Below, piece by piece: positions 19,785 to 31,641 of a stretch of 64,000 nucleotides of DNA. A program made the translations under genes and the position numbers. Every line of letters begins with the position of its first letter. The stretch's first letter is position 1. Under the pieces are notes generated by a model. It was not told where the DNA came from and made no database searches. It saw only the letters and a list, made by a program, of their open reading frames with translations. The DNA is from Arthrobacter globiformis (GTDB lineage Bacteria; Actinomycetota; Actinomycetes; Actinomycetales; Micrococcaceae): the NCBI RefSeq assembly GCF_003261175.1, contig NZ_QLNP01000063.1:152703-216702 (forward strand). Direction: 5' to 3'.

Positions 19785-20322
19785 TCCCAGGTTCTTAACC
19801 TTATTAACAGGGGGGTGTGGATAACCCTGTGGACAGTTAAGGGGACAACCGCCGTTAATGGGCTTAAAACCCTTAAGGTGTCTGTGGATCACCGCAACAG
19901 GCCAAAAAGGTTGTCCCCATCCACACCCTGTTTAAAACGTGCCGAACCCACAGTCCATGAACAGGGCTTAACCGCGGATCCCGGCCGTGAAACCGGGTTA
20001 TCCACAGTTTCCACAGCAGTTATTAACACTACTAATCCCAAAAAATTGAAATCCCTCAAATAACAATCTCGTTCCCGGACCTCCACCGCACCAGCCCAAG
20101 CATCGGCCACCGCGCCCCGGCAGAGCCGGCATCACCGGCGGGGATGGGGAAATCCTCGGAGTTCCGGCTAAGCTGTCTGCAGCGCTCCCATCCCTGGGTT
20201 TGTTTGCGGTCGCCCATGCGCGGACCATGCAGGTTCCGGGACTTCGGGGGCACCGGTCTTATGGGCTCCTTGCGAGTTCCCGTTCAGAAAATGGCAGCAG
20301 CAATGAAAGGCGGCACCCTTCC
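19785..20322. other. oriC, right part: dnaA-dnaN intergenic region
   Basis: 538 bases rich in DnaA boxes. Seen: TGTGGATAA (19816-19824) and TGTGGACAG (19828-19836), 12 bp apart; TGTGGATCA (19883); CCATCCACA (19917); TTATCCACA (19998-20006) with GTTTCCACA directly behind it. Next comes an AT-rich stretch at about 20017-20070 with TTATTAACACTACTAAT and AAAAAATTGAAA, the likely unwinding element; read on the other strand it contains TAGTAG, resembling the DnaA-trio. The remaining 250 bases before dnaN are GC-rich and hold the dnaN promoter. Together with the left part this is the probable chromosomal origin. Confidence 0.88.
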
Positions 20323-21447
20323 GTGAAGTTCAGAGTCGAACGGGACGTCCTGGCCGAAGCCGTCACCTGGGCAGCCCGGTCGTTGTCTCCGCGGCCGCCA
20401 GTACCCGTGCTCTCAGGCCTCCTGCTCAAGGCCGAATCCGGGACCGTCAGCCTGTCCAGCTTCGACTACGAGACCTCAGCCAGGCTTGAGATTCCTGCCG
20501 ACATCAGGGACGAAGGCACCATCCTGGTTTCCGGCCGCCTGCTCGCGGACATCTGCCGCAGCCTTCCGTCGGCGCCGGTTGACATCGAAACCGACGGCAA
20601 CAAGGTCACACTCACCTGCCGCCGAAGCAGCTTCCACCTGGCCACCATGCCCGAGGCGGAATACCCGCCCCTGCCTGCGCTTCCCACCATCACTGGTACT
20701 GTGGCCGGCGACGCCTTCGCCCAGGCTGTGTCCCAGGTGATCATCGCGGCCAGCAAGGACGACACCCTTCCCATCCTCACCGGCGTGCGGATGGAGATCG
20801 AGGATGACCTCATCACCCTTCTGGCCACGGACCGCTACCGGCTCGCCATGCGGGAAGTACCGTGGAAGCCTGTCACTCCGGGCATCTCCACCAGTGCCCT
20901 GGTCAAGGCCAAAACGCTGAACGAGGTTGCCAAGACTTTGGGCGGCAGCGGCGACATCAACCTGGCCATCGCCGAGGACGACAGCCGCCTCATCGGCTTC
21001 GAAAGCGGCGGCCGCACCACCACGTCACTGCTTGTCGACGGCGACTACCCCAAGATCCGCTCGCTGTTCCCGGACTCCACGCCTATTCACGCCACCGTCC
21101 AGACCCAGGAACTTGTGGAGGCCGTCCGCCGAGTCTCGCTCGTTGCAGAACGCAACACCCCGGTTCGGCTCGCGTTTACCCAGGGGCAGCTGCACCTCGA
21201 TGCCGGCACCGGCGAGGACGCCCAGGCCTCCGAAGAGCTCGAGGCACAGCTGTCCGGCGAAGACATCACCGTGGCCTTCAACCCGCACTACCTCGTTGAA
21301 GGCCTCAGCGTGATCGAAACCAAGTTTGTGCGCTTCTCGTTCACCACGGCGCCGAAACCGGCCATGATCACCGCGCAGAACGACATCGACGGTGAGGACC
21401 AGGACGACTACCGCTACCTCGTGATGCCGGTGCGCCTGCCCAACTAA
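20323..21447 (+). CDS. dnaN: DNA polymerase III beta subunit (sliding clamp)
   Basis: 374-aa ring clamp that tethers the replicative polymerase. The start is GTG at 20323 (KFRVERDVLAEAVTWAARSL), where family similarity begins; the open frame reaches further upstream without a ribosome site. All three clamp domains are present, including LLATDRYRLAMREV and the C-terminal YRYLVMPVRLPN, whose end forms the peptide-binding pocket. It lies in the order dnaA-dnaN-gnd-recF. Confidence 0.97.
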   Translation: MKFRVERDVLAEAVTWAARSLSPRPPVPVLSGLLLKAESGTVSLSSFDYETSARLEIPADIRDEGTILVSGRLLADICRSLPSAPVDIETDGNKVTLTCRRSSFHLATMPEAEYPPLPALPTITGTVAGDAFAQAVSQVIIAASKDDTLPILTGVRMEIEDDLITLLATDRYRLAMREVPWKPVTPGISTSALVKAKTLNEVAKTLGGSGDINLAIAEDDSRLIGFESGGRTTTSLLVDGDYPKIRSLFPDSTPIHATVQTQELVEAVRRVSLVAERNTPVRLAFTQGQLHLDAGTGEDAQASEELEAQLSGEDITVAFNPHYLVEGLSVIETKFVRFSFTTAPKPAMITAQNDIDGEDQDDYRYLVMPVRLPN

Positions 21448-21555
21448 TCCCCACCGCCACCCTCGCCTCGCAAGCTCGGCCAGGGAACCCTGGCGGCGTG
21501 GGCCCACGCAGTTGAGCTACCCACCCTCCTACTAGCGCAGAAAAGAGTTCACACG

Positions 21556-22440
21556 GTGCATATTGGACTGATCGGCCTTGGAAAAATGGGTTTCAACATG
21601 CGCGAGCGGCTGCGCAAGGGCGGGATCGATGTCACTGGCTTCGACCGCAACCCCGAGGTCACCGATGTCCCCTCCACCGACGAGCTCATAGCCGCACTTC
21701 CTGCCCCGCGCCTGATCTGGGTCATGGTTCCGGCCGGTGAAATCACCGACGCCGTCATCACCGAGCTCGGTGCGAAGCTGCAGCCCGGCGACATGGTGAT
21801 CGACGGCGGGAACTCCCGCTTCACCGAGGACCAGAAGCATGGCGCGGCCCTGGCCGAAAAGGGAATTCGCTTCGCCGACTGCGGCGTATCCGGCGGAGTC
21901 TGGGGCTTGCAGAACGGCTACGGCCTCATGGCAGGCGGCGACGCCGAGGACATCGAACGTGCCCTTCCCGTCTTCGATGCACTCCGGCCGGAAGGCGACC
22001 GCGCGGACAGCTTCGTCCATGTGGGCGGCGTCGGCGCAGGCCACTACGCGAAAATGGTGCACAACGGCATCGAGTACGGCCTGATGCAGGCCTACGCGGA
22101 AGGCTATGAACTCCTCGCTGCCAAGGAAATCGTCACGGACCTTCCCGGAACGTTCCGCGCCTGGCAGAAGGGAACGGTTGTCCGGTCCTGGCTGCTCGAC
22201 CTCATGGTGAAGGCCCTGGACGAGGACCCGGGACTGGCCTCCATCGACGACTACGTCGAAGACTCCGGTGAAGGCCGCTGGACCGTGGAAGAGGCGATTG
22301 CCAATGCGGTTCCGGCGCCGGCCATTACCGCCGCGCTGTTTGCCCGCTTCGCCTCGCGCGAGGACAATTCGCCAGCCATGAAGATGGTGTCCGCACTGCG
22401 CCACCAGTTCGGCGGGCATGCCACCCGTCCAGCCAAGTAG
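21556..22440 (+). CDS. gnd: 6-phosphogluconate dehydrogenase, decarboxylating (short GndA/GntZ type)
   Basis: 294-aa NAD(P)-dependent enzyme turning 6-phosphogluconate into ribulose 5-phosphate. The N-terminal Rossmann motif GLIGLGKMGFNM, the substrate loop VSGGVWGLQNGYGLMAGG and the catalytic Lys/Asn region GAGHYAKMVHNGIEYGLMQ are all visible. This short form (about 300 aa) differs from the 470-aa enzyme of E. coli. The insertion of gnd between dnaN and recF is a known actinobacterial arrangement. Its TAG overlaps the recF GTG by one base. Confidence 0.95.
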   Translation: MHIGLIGLGKMGFNMRERLRKGGIDVTGFDRNPEVTDVPSTDELIAALPAPRLIWVMVPAGEITDAVITELGAKLQPGDMVIDGGNSRFTEDQKHGAALAEKGIRFADCGVSGGVWGLQNGYGLMAGGDAEDIERALPVFDALRPEGDRADSFVHVGGVGAGHYAKMVHNGIEYGLMQAYAEGYELLAAKEIVTDLPGTFRAWQKGTVVRSWLLDLMVKALDEDPGLASIDDYVEDSGEGRWTVEEAIANAVPAPAITAALFARFASREDNSPAMKMVSALRHQFGGHATRPAK

Positions 22441-23657
22441 TGTACCTAGAACACCTGTCCCTGACCGACTTCCGCAGTTACGCCCAGGTGGATCTCCGGT
22501 TTGACCCGGGCGTCACGGTCCTGGTCGGTTCAAACGGTATCGGCAAGACCAACCTGATGGAGGCCATCGGCTACCTGGCAACCTTGAGTTCGCACCGGGT
22601 CAGCGCCGACGGGCCGCTGCTGCGCTTCGGAACCGACCGTGCGCTGATCCGGGCGAAGCTGGTCCGTGGCGACCAGTCCACCATCCTGGAGCTCGAAATC
22701 AACGGCGGCCGGGCCAACCGGGGACGCATCAACCGCAGCAATCCGGTCCGTGCGCGCGACCTGCTGGGCATCTGCCACACAGTCCTGTTCGCCCCGGAGG
22801 ACCTGGCGCTCGTCAAGGGCGATCCGTCGAACCGGCGCCGTTTCCTGGACGAGCTCCTGGTGAGCCTTATTCCGCGGCACGCTGCCACCCGCAGCGACTA
22901 TGACCGGGTGCTTAAGCAGCGGAACGCACTGCTGAAATCTGCACGGGCCGGCAAGTTCACCGCCGGCCACGAAGCCACCCTCGATGTCTGGGACCAGCAC
23001 ATGGCACGCGCCGGGGCGGAGCTGCTCCACGCCAGGCTCGAACTCGTCGAGCGTCTGCGGCCGCACCTCAACAATGCCTACGCCCAGCTCACCGATGGCT
23101 CGAAGGCCGCCGATGCGCTCTACCGCTCAACGCTGCAGAACACAATGGACGACGACGGCGAGCCAGCCAGCGCTTCGACGGCACCGTCCGGGCCGGGCCA
23201 CCCCAATGGGGAAAACGCAGCCGAGGATCTGCGGCTGTTGTCCGTGGACGAGCTTGCCGAACGCTACGTGCAGGCCTTTTTGGCGTCCCGCCGGAAAGAG
23301 CGCGAACGGGGCATCTCACTGGTGGGCCCGCACCGGGACGAACTGGAACTCGTGCTGGGCCAGGCCCCCGCCAAGGGTTATGCGTCGCACGGTGAAACAT
23401 GGTCCATGTGCCTTTCCCTGCGGCTGGCGTCCTACTACGTCATGCTTGACGACGCCCGCACCGGAGGCTCAGCACCAATCCTCATCCTCGACGACGTTTT
23501 CGCCGAACTCGATGTCCAGCGGCGGCGTAAACTGGCCGCAATAGTTGCCGGCGCCGAGCAGGTGCTGGTTACCGCCGCTGTCGACGCCGATATTCCGGAC
23601 GAGCTGTCGGGCCGGCGGGTGAAGGTAATCCCGGGAGGAATCGATGAACAGGGATAA
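22440..23657 (+). CDS. recF: DNA replication and repair protein RecF
   Basis: 405-aa SMC-like ATPase that loads RecA at gaps. The start YLEHLSLTDFRSYAQ, Walker A GSNGIGKTNLMEAIGYL, and the signature/Walker B region GETWSMCLSLRLASYY ... PILILDDVFAELD are present. A low-complexity insertion (about residues 238-262) separates the coiled part from the C-terminal lobe. Start GTG overlaps the gnd stop, and its own end overlaps the next gene by 14 bases. Confidence 0.96.
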   Translation: MYLEHLSLTDFRSYAQVDLRFDPGVTVLVGSNGIGKTNLMEAIGYLATLSSHRVSADGPLLRFGTDRALIRAKLVRGDQSTILELEINGGRANRGRINRSNPVRARDLLGICHTVLFAPEDLALVKGDPSNRRRFLDELLVSLIPRHAATRSDYDRVLKQRNALLKSARAGKFTAGHEATLDVWDQHMARAGAELLHARLELVERLRPHLNNAYAQLTDGSKAADALYRSTLQNTMDDDGEPASASTAPSGPGHPNGENAAEDLRLLSVDELAERYVQAFLASRRKERERGISLVGPHRDELELVLGQAPAKGYASHGETWSMCLSLRLASYYVMLDDARTGGSAPILILDDVFAELDVQRRRKLAAIVAGAEQVLVTAAVDADIPDELSGRRVKVIPGGIDEQG

Positions 23658-24201
23658 GGACGGCGGCCTGCAGCCGGGCCGCGATCCCGATGAAATCGAT
23701 GCCGCCCAGGCGGCGCTGAACAGAATGCGCGAGGCAGCGGCAGCCCGCGGCGAGATCCGCCGGAAGGCCCCGCGAGCCGGCGCCAGTCAAAAACCGCGAA
23801 CCGTTTCCGGGGGAACGCGGGGCTTCAGCCAGTTCCACTCCACCGGACGCGATCCCTTGGGACTGGGAAAAGTCGTGGGGCGGCTGGTTGCCGAACGCGG
23901 CTGGACCTCCCCGGTGGCCGTGGGCTCGGTCATGGCCGAGTGGCCGGCACTTGTGGGCCCGGAAATCTCTGCCCACTGCACCCCGGAGAGCTTTACCGAT
24001 ACCACCCTCCATGTCAGGTGTGATTCCACGGCGTGGGCGACGCAGCTCCGGCTGCTCAGCATGAGCCTGCTCGAAAAGTTCCGCTCCGAACTCGGTGACG
24101 GCGTGGTCACGAGCATCCAGGTGCTGGGCCCGGCGGCACCGAGCTGGCGCAAAGGCGGACGTACCGTCAACGGCCGCGGGCCCCGGGACACCTACGGATA
24201 A
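23644..24201 (+). CDS. DUF721 (DciA-like) protein
   Basis: 185-aa protein whose ATG lies inside the recF end. A disordered basic N terminus (to about residue 75) precedes the DUF721 core: LGKVVGRLVAERGW, VMAEWPALVGPEISAHCTPESF, LHVRCDSTAWATQLRLLSMSLLEKF. DUF721 members in the recF-gyrB gap are related to DciA, the ancestral helicase loader/operator, so a role at the replication fork is likely by family and context. Confidence 0.85.
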   Translation: MNRDKDGGLQPGRDPDEIDAAQAALNRMREAAAARGEIRRKAPRAGASQKPRTVSGGTRGFSQFHSTGRDPLGLGKVVGRLVAERGWTSPVAVGSVMAEWPALVGPEISAHCTPESFTDTTLHVRCDSTAWATQLRLLSMSLLEKFRSELGDGVVTSIQVLGPAAPSWRKGGRTVNGRGPRDTYG

Positions 24202-26654
<2,453 letters not shown>

Positions 26655-26712
26655 CGGTTCCCGCTTGTGATATTCCCGGACTGACATATACCTGAAACGG
26701 AAAATACAGACT

Positions 26713-29448
26713 ATGAGTGACGAAACACCCGAGGTCCCGGCCGAGTCTCCGGACGGCACGGAGCCGGTGCTGGAGGGCGACGTGCTGGTCGACCGCGTGG
26801 AGCAGGTGGACCTCCAGACGGAGATGCAGCGCTCCTACCTCGACTACGCGATGGCCGTCATCGTTGGCCGTGCGCTGCCAGACGTACGCGACGGGCTGAA
26901 GCCCGTCCACCGCCGCGTGCTGTACGCGATGTTCGACGGCGGGTACCGCCCGGATCGTGCCTTCAACAAGTGTGCCCGTGTGGTGGGCGAGGTCATGGGC
27001 CAGTACCACCCGCACGGCGACACGGCAATTTACGATGCCCTGGTGCGCCTGATCCAGGACTGGACCATGCGCTACCCGCTGGCGCTGGGCCAGGGCAACT
27101 TCGGCTCACCCGGCAACGACGGCGCCGCGGCCCCGCGGTACACGGAAACCAAGATGGCGCCGCTCGCCATGGAGATGGTCCGTGACATCGATGAGGAGAC
27201 CGTCGACTTCCAGGACAACTACGACGGCAAGAACCAGGAACCCACCATCCTCCCGGCGCGGTTCCCCAACCTGCTGGTCAACGGGTCCTCGGGCATCGCC
27301 GTCGGCATGGCCACCAATATCCCGCCGCATAACCTCCGCGAGGTGGCCGACGGCGTCCAGTGGTACCTGGCCAACCCGACCGCCAGCCGCGAGGAACTCC
27401 TCGAGGAACTGCTGAAGCGCATTAAGGGACCCGATTTCCCCACCGGTGCCACCATCCTGGGCCACAAGGGAATCGAGGACGCCTACCGCACCGGCCGGGG
27501 TTCCATCACCATGCGCGCTGTGGTCAACGTCGAGGAGCTGCAGGGCCGGACCTGCCTCGTCGTCACCGAGCTGCCCTACCAGGCCAACCCGGACAACCTG
27601 GCCATCAAAATCGCCGAACTGGTCAAGGACGGAAAAGTCCAGGGCATCGCCGACCTTCGCGATGAGACGTCCGGCCGCACCGGGCAGCGCCTGGTCATCG
27701 TCCTGAAGCGCGACGCCGTCGCCAAGGTGGTGCTGAATAACCTCTACAAGCACACCCAGCTGCAGGAGAACTTCGGCGCGAACATGCTGGCGATCGTGGA
27801 CGGAGTGCCGCGAACTCTCAGCCTCGATGCCTTCATCAGGCACTGGGTCACCCACCAGCTGGATGTCATCGCCCGGCGCACGCGCTACCGCCTGCGCAAG
27901 GCAGAGGAAGAAGCGCATATCCTGCGTGCCCTCCTCAAGGCACTGGACATGCTGGATGAGGTCATCGCCCTGATCCGCGCCTCAAGCACTACGGAGGCAG
28001 CACGCGATGGCCTGATGCAGCTGCTGGAAATCGATGAGATCCAGGCCCGCGCCATCCTCGATATGCAGCTTCGCCGGCTCGCTGCCCTGGAACGCCAGAA
28101 GATCCAGGACCGCCACGCCGAGCTCGAAGCGATGATCGCCGAGTACAACGCGATCCTTGCTTCGGAGGAGCGCCAGCGCTCGATCATCAGCGAGGAACTC
28201 GCCGAGATCGTGGCCAAGCACGGGGATGACCGCCGCACCCAGATCCTCATGGGCTACGACGGCGACATGTCCATGGAAGACCTCATTCCCGAAGAGGAAG
28301 TGGTGGTCACCATCACCCGCGGCGGCTACGTCAAGCGCACACGGAGCGACAACTACCGTTCGCAGCAGCGCGGCGGCAAGGGTATCAAGGGCGCCCAGCT
28401 GCGCGGCGATGACGTGGTGGAACACTTCTTCGTCACCACCACCCACCACTGGCTGCTCTTCTTCACCAACTTCGGACGCGTATACCGGGCCAAGGCCTAT
28501 GAACTAGCCGAGGGTGGCCGCGACACCAAAGGCCAGCACGTGGCAAACCTGCTGGCCTTCCAGCCGGACGAGCGCATCGCCCAGGTGCTGGACCTGAAGG
28601 ACTACCAGCACGCGCCGTACCTGGTGCTGGCCACCAAACGCGGCCTGGTCAAGAAGACCCGGCTGGAGGATTACGACACCAACCGCTCCGCGGGCGTCAT
28701 CGCCATCAACCTCCGGGACGAGGATGAACTGGTGTCCGCACAACTGGTCTCCGAGACGGACGACCTCATGCTGGTCTCGCGGAAGGGCCAGTCGATCCGC
28801 TTCACGGCGACCGATGACGCACTCCGCCCCATGGGACGTGCCACGTCCGGCGTAACAGGCATGAAGTTCCGCGAGGATGACGAACTGCTCGCCATGAACG
28901 TGGTCGCCGAGGGATCCTACGTTTTCGTGGTGACCGAGGGCGGCTACGCAAAGCGCACCGCCGTCGAGGAATACCGGCTGCAGGGCCGCGGTGGCCTGGG
29001 CATCAAGGTGGCCAAGCTCGCCGAGGAACGCGGCGACCTTGTGGGCGCCCTGGTGGTGCAGGAGGAAGACGAAGTCCTCGTGGTCATGGGCGGCGGCAAG
29101 GTTGTCCGCTCGTCCGTGGCCGGGGTCCCCGCCAAGGGGCGCGACACGATGGGCGTCATCTTCGCGAAGCCGGACAAGAACGACCGCATCATCGAGGTGG
29201 CCCGCAACACCGAACGCGGCCTCGAAGACGAAGTTGAAGCCAGCGCAGAGCGTGAATCCGAAGCCGACCACACCGATGAGCCGAGTGCGTCAGAAATCTT
29301 GGCTATCGCTGCCGATGACGTAACGTTGGCTGAAGATGCCGGACCAGACGAGGACGCCGCAGAGGCGTCCTCAGGACTGGCCGATGAAGCAGAAGGAACG
29401 TCCGGCGATGCTGAGGCGAACGAAGACAACACCGGAGGTAACGAGTGA
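26713..29448 (+). CDS. gyrA: DNA gyrase subunit A
   Basis: 911-aa breakage-reunion subunit. The active-site tyrosine is Tyr143 in AAPRYTETK. The quinolone-determining region reads [15 protein letters not shown], with Thr at the position of E. coli Ser83 and an acidic Asp four residues later. The C-terminal beta-pinwheel repeats are visible, including the gyrase box-like QRGGKGIKG. The last 90 residues are an acidic Glu/Ala/Asp tail. The stop overlaps the next start (GTGA), coupling it to the DUF3566 gene. Confidence 0.97.
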   Translation: MSDETPEVPAESPDGTEPVLEGDVLVDRVEQVDLQTEMQRSYLDYAMAVIVGRALPDVRDGLKPVHRRVLYAMFDGGYRPDRAFNKCARVVGEVMGQYHPHGDTAIYDALVRLIQDWTMRYPLALGQGNFGSPGNDGAAAPRYTETKMAPLAMEMVRDIDEETVDFQDNYDGKNQEPTILPARFPNLLVNGSSGIAVGMATNIPPHNLREVADGVQWYLANPTASREELLEELLKRIKGPDFPTGATILGHKGIEDAYRTGRGSITMRAVVNVEELQGRTCLVVTELPYQANPDNLAIKIAELVKDGKVQGIADLRDETSGRTGQRLVIVLKRDAVAKVVLNNLYKHTQLQENFGANMLAIVDGVPRTLSLDAFIRHWVTHQLDVIARRTRYRLRKAEEEAHILRALLKALDMLDEVIALIRASSTTEAARDGLMQLLEIDEIQARAILDMQLRRLAALERQKIQDRHAELEAMIAEYNAILASEERQRSIISEELAEIVAKHGDDRRTQILMGYDGDMSMEDLIPEEEVVVTITRGGYVKRTRSDNYRSQQRGGKGIKGAQLRGDDVVEHFFVTTTHHWLLFFTNFGRVYRAKAYELAEGGRDTKGQHVANLLAFQPDERIAQVLDLKDYQHAPYLVLATKRGLVKKTRLEDYDTNRSAGVIAINLRDEDELVSAQLVSETDDLMLVSRKGQSIRFTATDDALRPMGRATSGVTGMKFREDDELLAMNVVAEGSYVFVVTEGGYAKRTAVEEYRLQGRGGLGIKVAKLAEERGDLVGALVVQEEDEVLVVMGGGKVVRSSVAGVPAKGRDTMGVIFAKPDKNDRIIEVARNTERGLEDEVEASAERESEADHTDEPSASEILAIAADDVTLAEDAGPDEDAAEASSGLADEAEGTSGDAEANEDNTGGNE

Positions 29449-30092
29449 GCAATTCCGACTCATTTCCCAAGCCGAGCAGTAATGGTCCCGGCGGGATGCG
29501 TCAGCCGGCATCCGCTCCCCGGGTGAATGCCCCGGTGCGTCCCCAGCAGAGCCCGGCCACGCCGTCTGGCCCTCCGGGACAGCGTCCCGCAGGTGCGGGA
29601 CAGCGGCCGGCGCCTGCAGGACAGGGCCAGCGGCCGGTCGCTCCGGCACAGCGCCCGGCAGCCCCCGGACAGCGCCCCCAAGGCGCGCCGGGTGCACAGG
29701 GGCTGGTCAAGCCGGCTCCGAAGGCCAAGGCGCGCCGCGCACGGCTTTTGGTCAGCAAGGTTGACCCTTGGTCCGTCCTGAAGATGGCCTTCCTGCTGTC
29801 TGTCGCGCTTGGCATCGTCACGGTCGTGGCCGCCATCGTCCTGTGGACCGTGCTGGACCTGACCGGTATCTTCGACCAGGTGGATAGCCTGCTGGGAACC
29901 CTCGCCGGTTCCGAGGGCGGCGGCTTCGAACTGAAGAAGGTCGCATCGCTTGGCCAGGTGGCATCGTTCGCGACCATCATTGCTGTCGTGAACGTGGTCC
30001 TGCTGACCGCCCTGTCCATGCTGTCGGCCGTGCTGTACAACATCTCGGCGACGCTTGTCGGCGGCATCGGTGTGACCCTCACCGACGACTAA
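29445..30092 (+). CDS. DUF3566 membrane protein
   Basis: 215-aa protein conserved behind gyrA in actinobacteria. The first 95 residues form a Pro/Gln/Ala-rich cytoplasmic region with several GQRP-type repeats. The DUF3566 domain follows: [30 protein letters not shown] with one TM helix, then a loop and a second helix ending [16 protein letters not shown]. The function is unknown; the position suggests constitutive expression with gyrase. It starts at GTG overlapping the gyrA stop. Confidence 0.88.
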   Translation: MSNSDSFPKPSSNGPGGMRQPASAPRVNAPVRPQQSPATPSGPPGQRPAGAGQRPAPAGQGQRPVAPAQRPAAPGQRPQGAPGAQGLVKPAPKAKARRARLLVSKVDPWSVLKMAFLLSVALGIVTVVAAIVLWTVLDLTGIFDQVDSLLGTLAGSEGGGFELKKVASLGQVASFATIIAVVNVVLLTALSMLSAVLYNISATLVGGIGVTLTDD

Positions 30093-30136
30093 AAACCCTG
30101 TGTTTCCGCGGAAAAACTCCGGTGGAATGCCTCGAT

Positions 30137-30166
30137 TTGAGATCGGGCCGGGATGTGCTGTAGAGT
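30137..30166 (+). promoter_or_regulatory. Probable promoter of tRNA-Ile
   Basis: TTGAGA at 30137-30142 and TAGAGT at 30161-30166 have an 18-base spacer and lie 25 bases before the tRNA 5' end. Confidence 0.6.
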
Positions 30167-30191
30167 CGTGTCTCGGCCCGATGAGGCATCG

Positions 30192-30265
30192 GGGCGTATA
30201 GCTCAGGCGGTTAGAGCGCTTCGCTGATAACGAAGAGGTCCCAGGTTCAAGTCCTGGTACGCCCA
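30192..30265 (+). tRNA. tRNA-Ile (anticodon GAT)
   Basis: A 74-base cloverleaf. The acceptor GGGCGTA pairs with TACGCCC, the anticodon loop carries GAT at 30226-30228, the T arm is CCAGGTTCAAGTCCTGG, and the discriminator is A. CCA is not encoded. Confidence 0.97.
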
Positions 30266-30335
30266 CGGAACCTGCACAGGTTCAAGACGAGGTTTAGGCC
30301 GGATTCCCCAGGAATCAAGCCGGAACGGGGTGCGT

Positions 30336-30455
30336 GTGAAGAAGTTGCTGGTCATTGCAGCTGCAGTCGCAGGCGCCCTCCTCTACAAGAAAAAGGTGCA
30401 GGAATCCGAAGCCCGGAAAACAGTCTGGAGCGAATCAACCGACAAGGTTGAATAG
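30336..30455 (+). CDS. DLW-39-type small protein
   Basis: 39 codons from GTG: KKLLVIAAAVAGALLYKKK, then QESEARKTVWSESTDKVE. Length and pattern (N-terminal hydrophobic helix, KKK turn, charged tail with a conserved Trp) match the DLW-39 family found between the tRNA-Ile and tRNA-Ala genes after gyrA in actinobacteria. It is probably a short membrane-associated peptide of unknown function. A second GTG two bases earlier is out of frame. Confidence 0.8.
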   Translation: MKKLLVIAAAVAGALLYKKKVQESEARKTVWSESTDKVE

Positions 30456-30526
30456 CCCGGATCCCGGTGCGGAGGCTGGTAAGCCAGCCTACGGAACTAG
30501 GGTATGATGGACGGGTTGCTTCTTAT

Positions 30527-30602
30527 GGGGGCATGGCGCAATTGGTAGCGCACCTGCTTTGCAAGCAGGGGGTTCGGGGTTCGAGTCCCCGTGCCTCCAC
30601 CA
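30527..30602 (+). tRNA. tRNA-Ala (anticodon TGC)
   Basis: 76 bases including encoded CCA. The acceptor GGGGGCA pairs with TGCCTCC (one G-T pair), the anticodon TGC lies at 30560-30562, and the T arm is CGGGGTTCGAGTCCCCG. A TATGAT box at 30503-30508 is a likely -10 element. Confidence 0.97.
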
Positions 30603-30607
30603 TAAGG

Positions 30608-30640
30608 AAGGTCCCGGTCGGAAACGACCGGGACCTTTTT
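30608..30640 (+). terminator. Terminator after tRNA-Ala
   Basis: AAGGTCCCGGTCG pairs with CGACCGGGACCTT around a GAAA loop and is followed by a T-run. A textbook intrinsic terminator. Confidence 0.93.
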
Positions 30641-30693
30641 GCTTTGCCTTGGTTTCGACAGGCTCAACCAGCGGGGCACACTACTGTGGAACA

Positions 30694-31617
30694 GTGAATG
30701 TCTTCCTTGCGGCCCTGGGCGTGCTGGGCGTGGCCTCGTCGGGACCGCTCATCGCCGCCACACTCGGCGCCACCACAGTCACGGCCCTTGCCATCGCCTT
30801 CTGGCGCAATGCCATCGCGGCTGCCGTCATGGCCACTCCTACGCTTGTCCGGGAACCGCGCCAGTTCGGCCGCATCGGGCGCTATGAGTTCCGCTGGTCG
30901 CTCGTGGCGGCCGTGGCCCTGGCCCTCCACTTCGCCTGCTTCATCACGTCCCTGCAGCTGACCTCCGTGGCTGCCGCTACGGCCCTCGTCTGCCTGCAGT
31001 CCGCCTGGATCGCCATCATTCAGCTCTTCCGCGGCGTGCGGCACCGTTGGCAGGTCCTGGTGGGCCTGGGCATCGCCTTCGGCGGCGTCGTGGCCATCAC
31101 CGGTTTCGACATGGGAACCTCCCCGGGCGCCTTGCTGGGCGATCTCCTGGCCATGGCCGGCGGGCTCCTCGCGGGAATCTACACGCTGGCCGGAGGCCGG
31201 GCCCGCCAGAGCATGACCACCGGAACGTACACGGCCCTCTGCTACGGCATGTGTGCCGTCCTGGTCGCGGTGCTGGCGATCTTCACCAACCAGCCCCTGT
31301 CCGGGTTCGACGCCGGCGGCTGGCTCGGGATTCTGGCGATCACCGTGTGCGCCCAGCTCGTGGGACATACGGCATTCAACCACCTGCTGGCCACCATGAG
31401 CCCTTTGCTGGTGTCCATGATCATCCTGCTGGAAATACCGGGAGCGGCCCTGCTGGCCGCCATGTTCCTGAATGAGACGCTGCCGGCGGGCACCTACGCC
31501 GGGCTGGCGCTCATTCTCGTGGGGCTCGCCGTCGTGGTGGCCGGGCAAAGGAATGGCAAGGCCGGGCGCAGCAAGCCGCCGGAGGAACGCCCGCTGGCGG
31601 AGCTGGGGGCTGACTGA
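30694..31617 (+). CDS. EamA/DMT-family transporter
   Basis: 307-aa integral membrane protein with about ten TM helices in two EamA halves (GVASSGPLIAATLGATTVTALAIAFWRN at the start; QLVGHTAFNHLLATMSPLLVSMI in the second half). The family exports or exchanges metabolites such as amino acids; the substrate cannot be told from sequence. The start is set at GTG 30694, where the first hydrophobic helix begins; the frame is open further upstream through the tRNA and terminator, which cannot be coding. It converges on the glycosyltransferase gene, 24 bases apart. Confidence 0.85.
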   Translation: MNVFLAALGVLGVASSGPLIAATLGATTVTALAIAFWRNAIAAAVMATPTLVREPRQFGRIGRYEFRWSLVAAVALALHFACFITSLQLTSVAAATALVCLQSAWIAIIQLFRGVRHRWQVLVGLGIAFGGVVAITGFDMGTSPGALLGDLLAMAGGLLAGIYTLAGGRARQSMTTGTYTALCYGMCAVLVAVLAIFTNQPLSGFDAGGWLGILAITVCAQLVGHTAFNHLLATMSPLLVSMIILLEIPGAALLAAMFLNETLPAGTYAGLALILVGLAVVVAGQRNGKAGRSKPPEERPLAELGAD

Positions 31618-31641
31618 CGAACGCCGGGCGATCCGGCGGCG

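Noticed and set aside
29560-29700. Direct repeats in the DUF3566 gene
   Set aside because: Coding low-complexity Gln-Arg-Pro repeats, not a DNA element.
30651-30670. GGTTTCGACAGGCTCAACCA, resembling a dispersed REP-like word I associate with Arthrobacter genomes
   Set aside because: Only one copy is visible in the window, so repeat status cannot be supported here.
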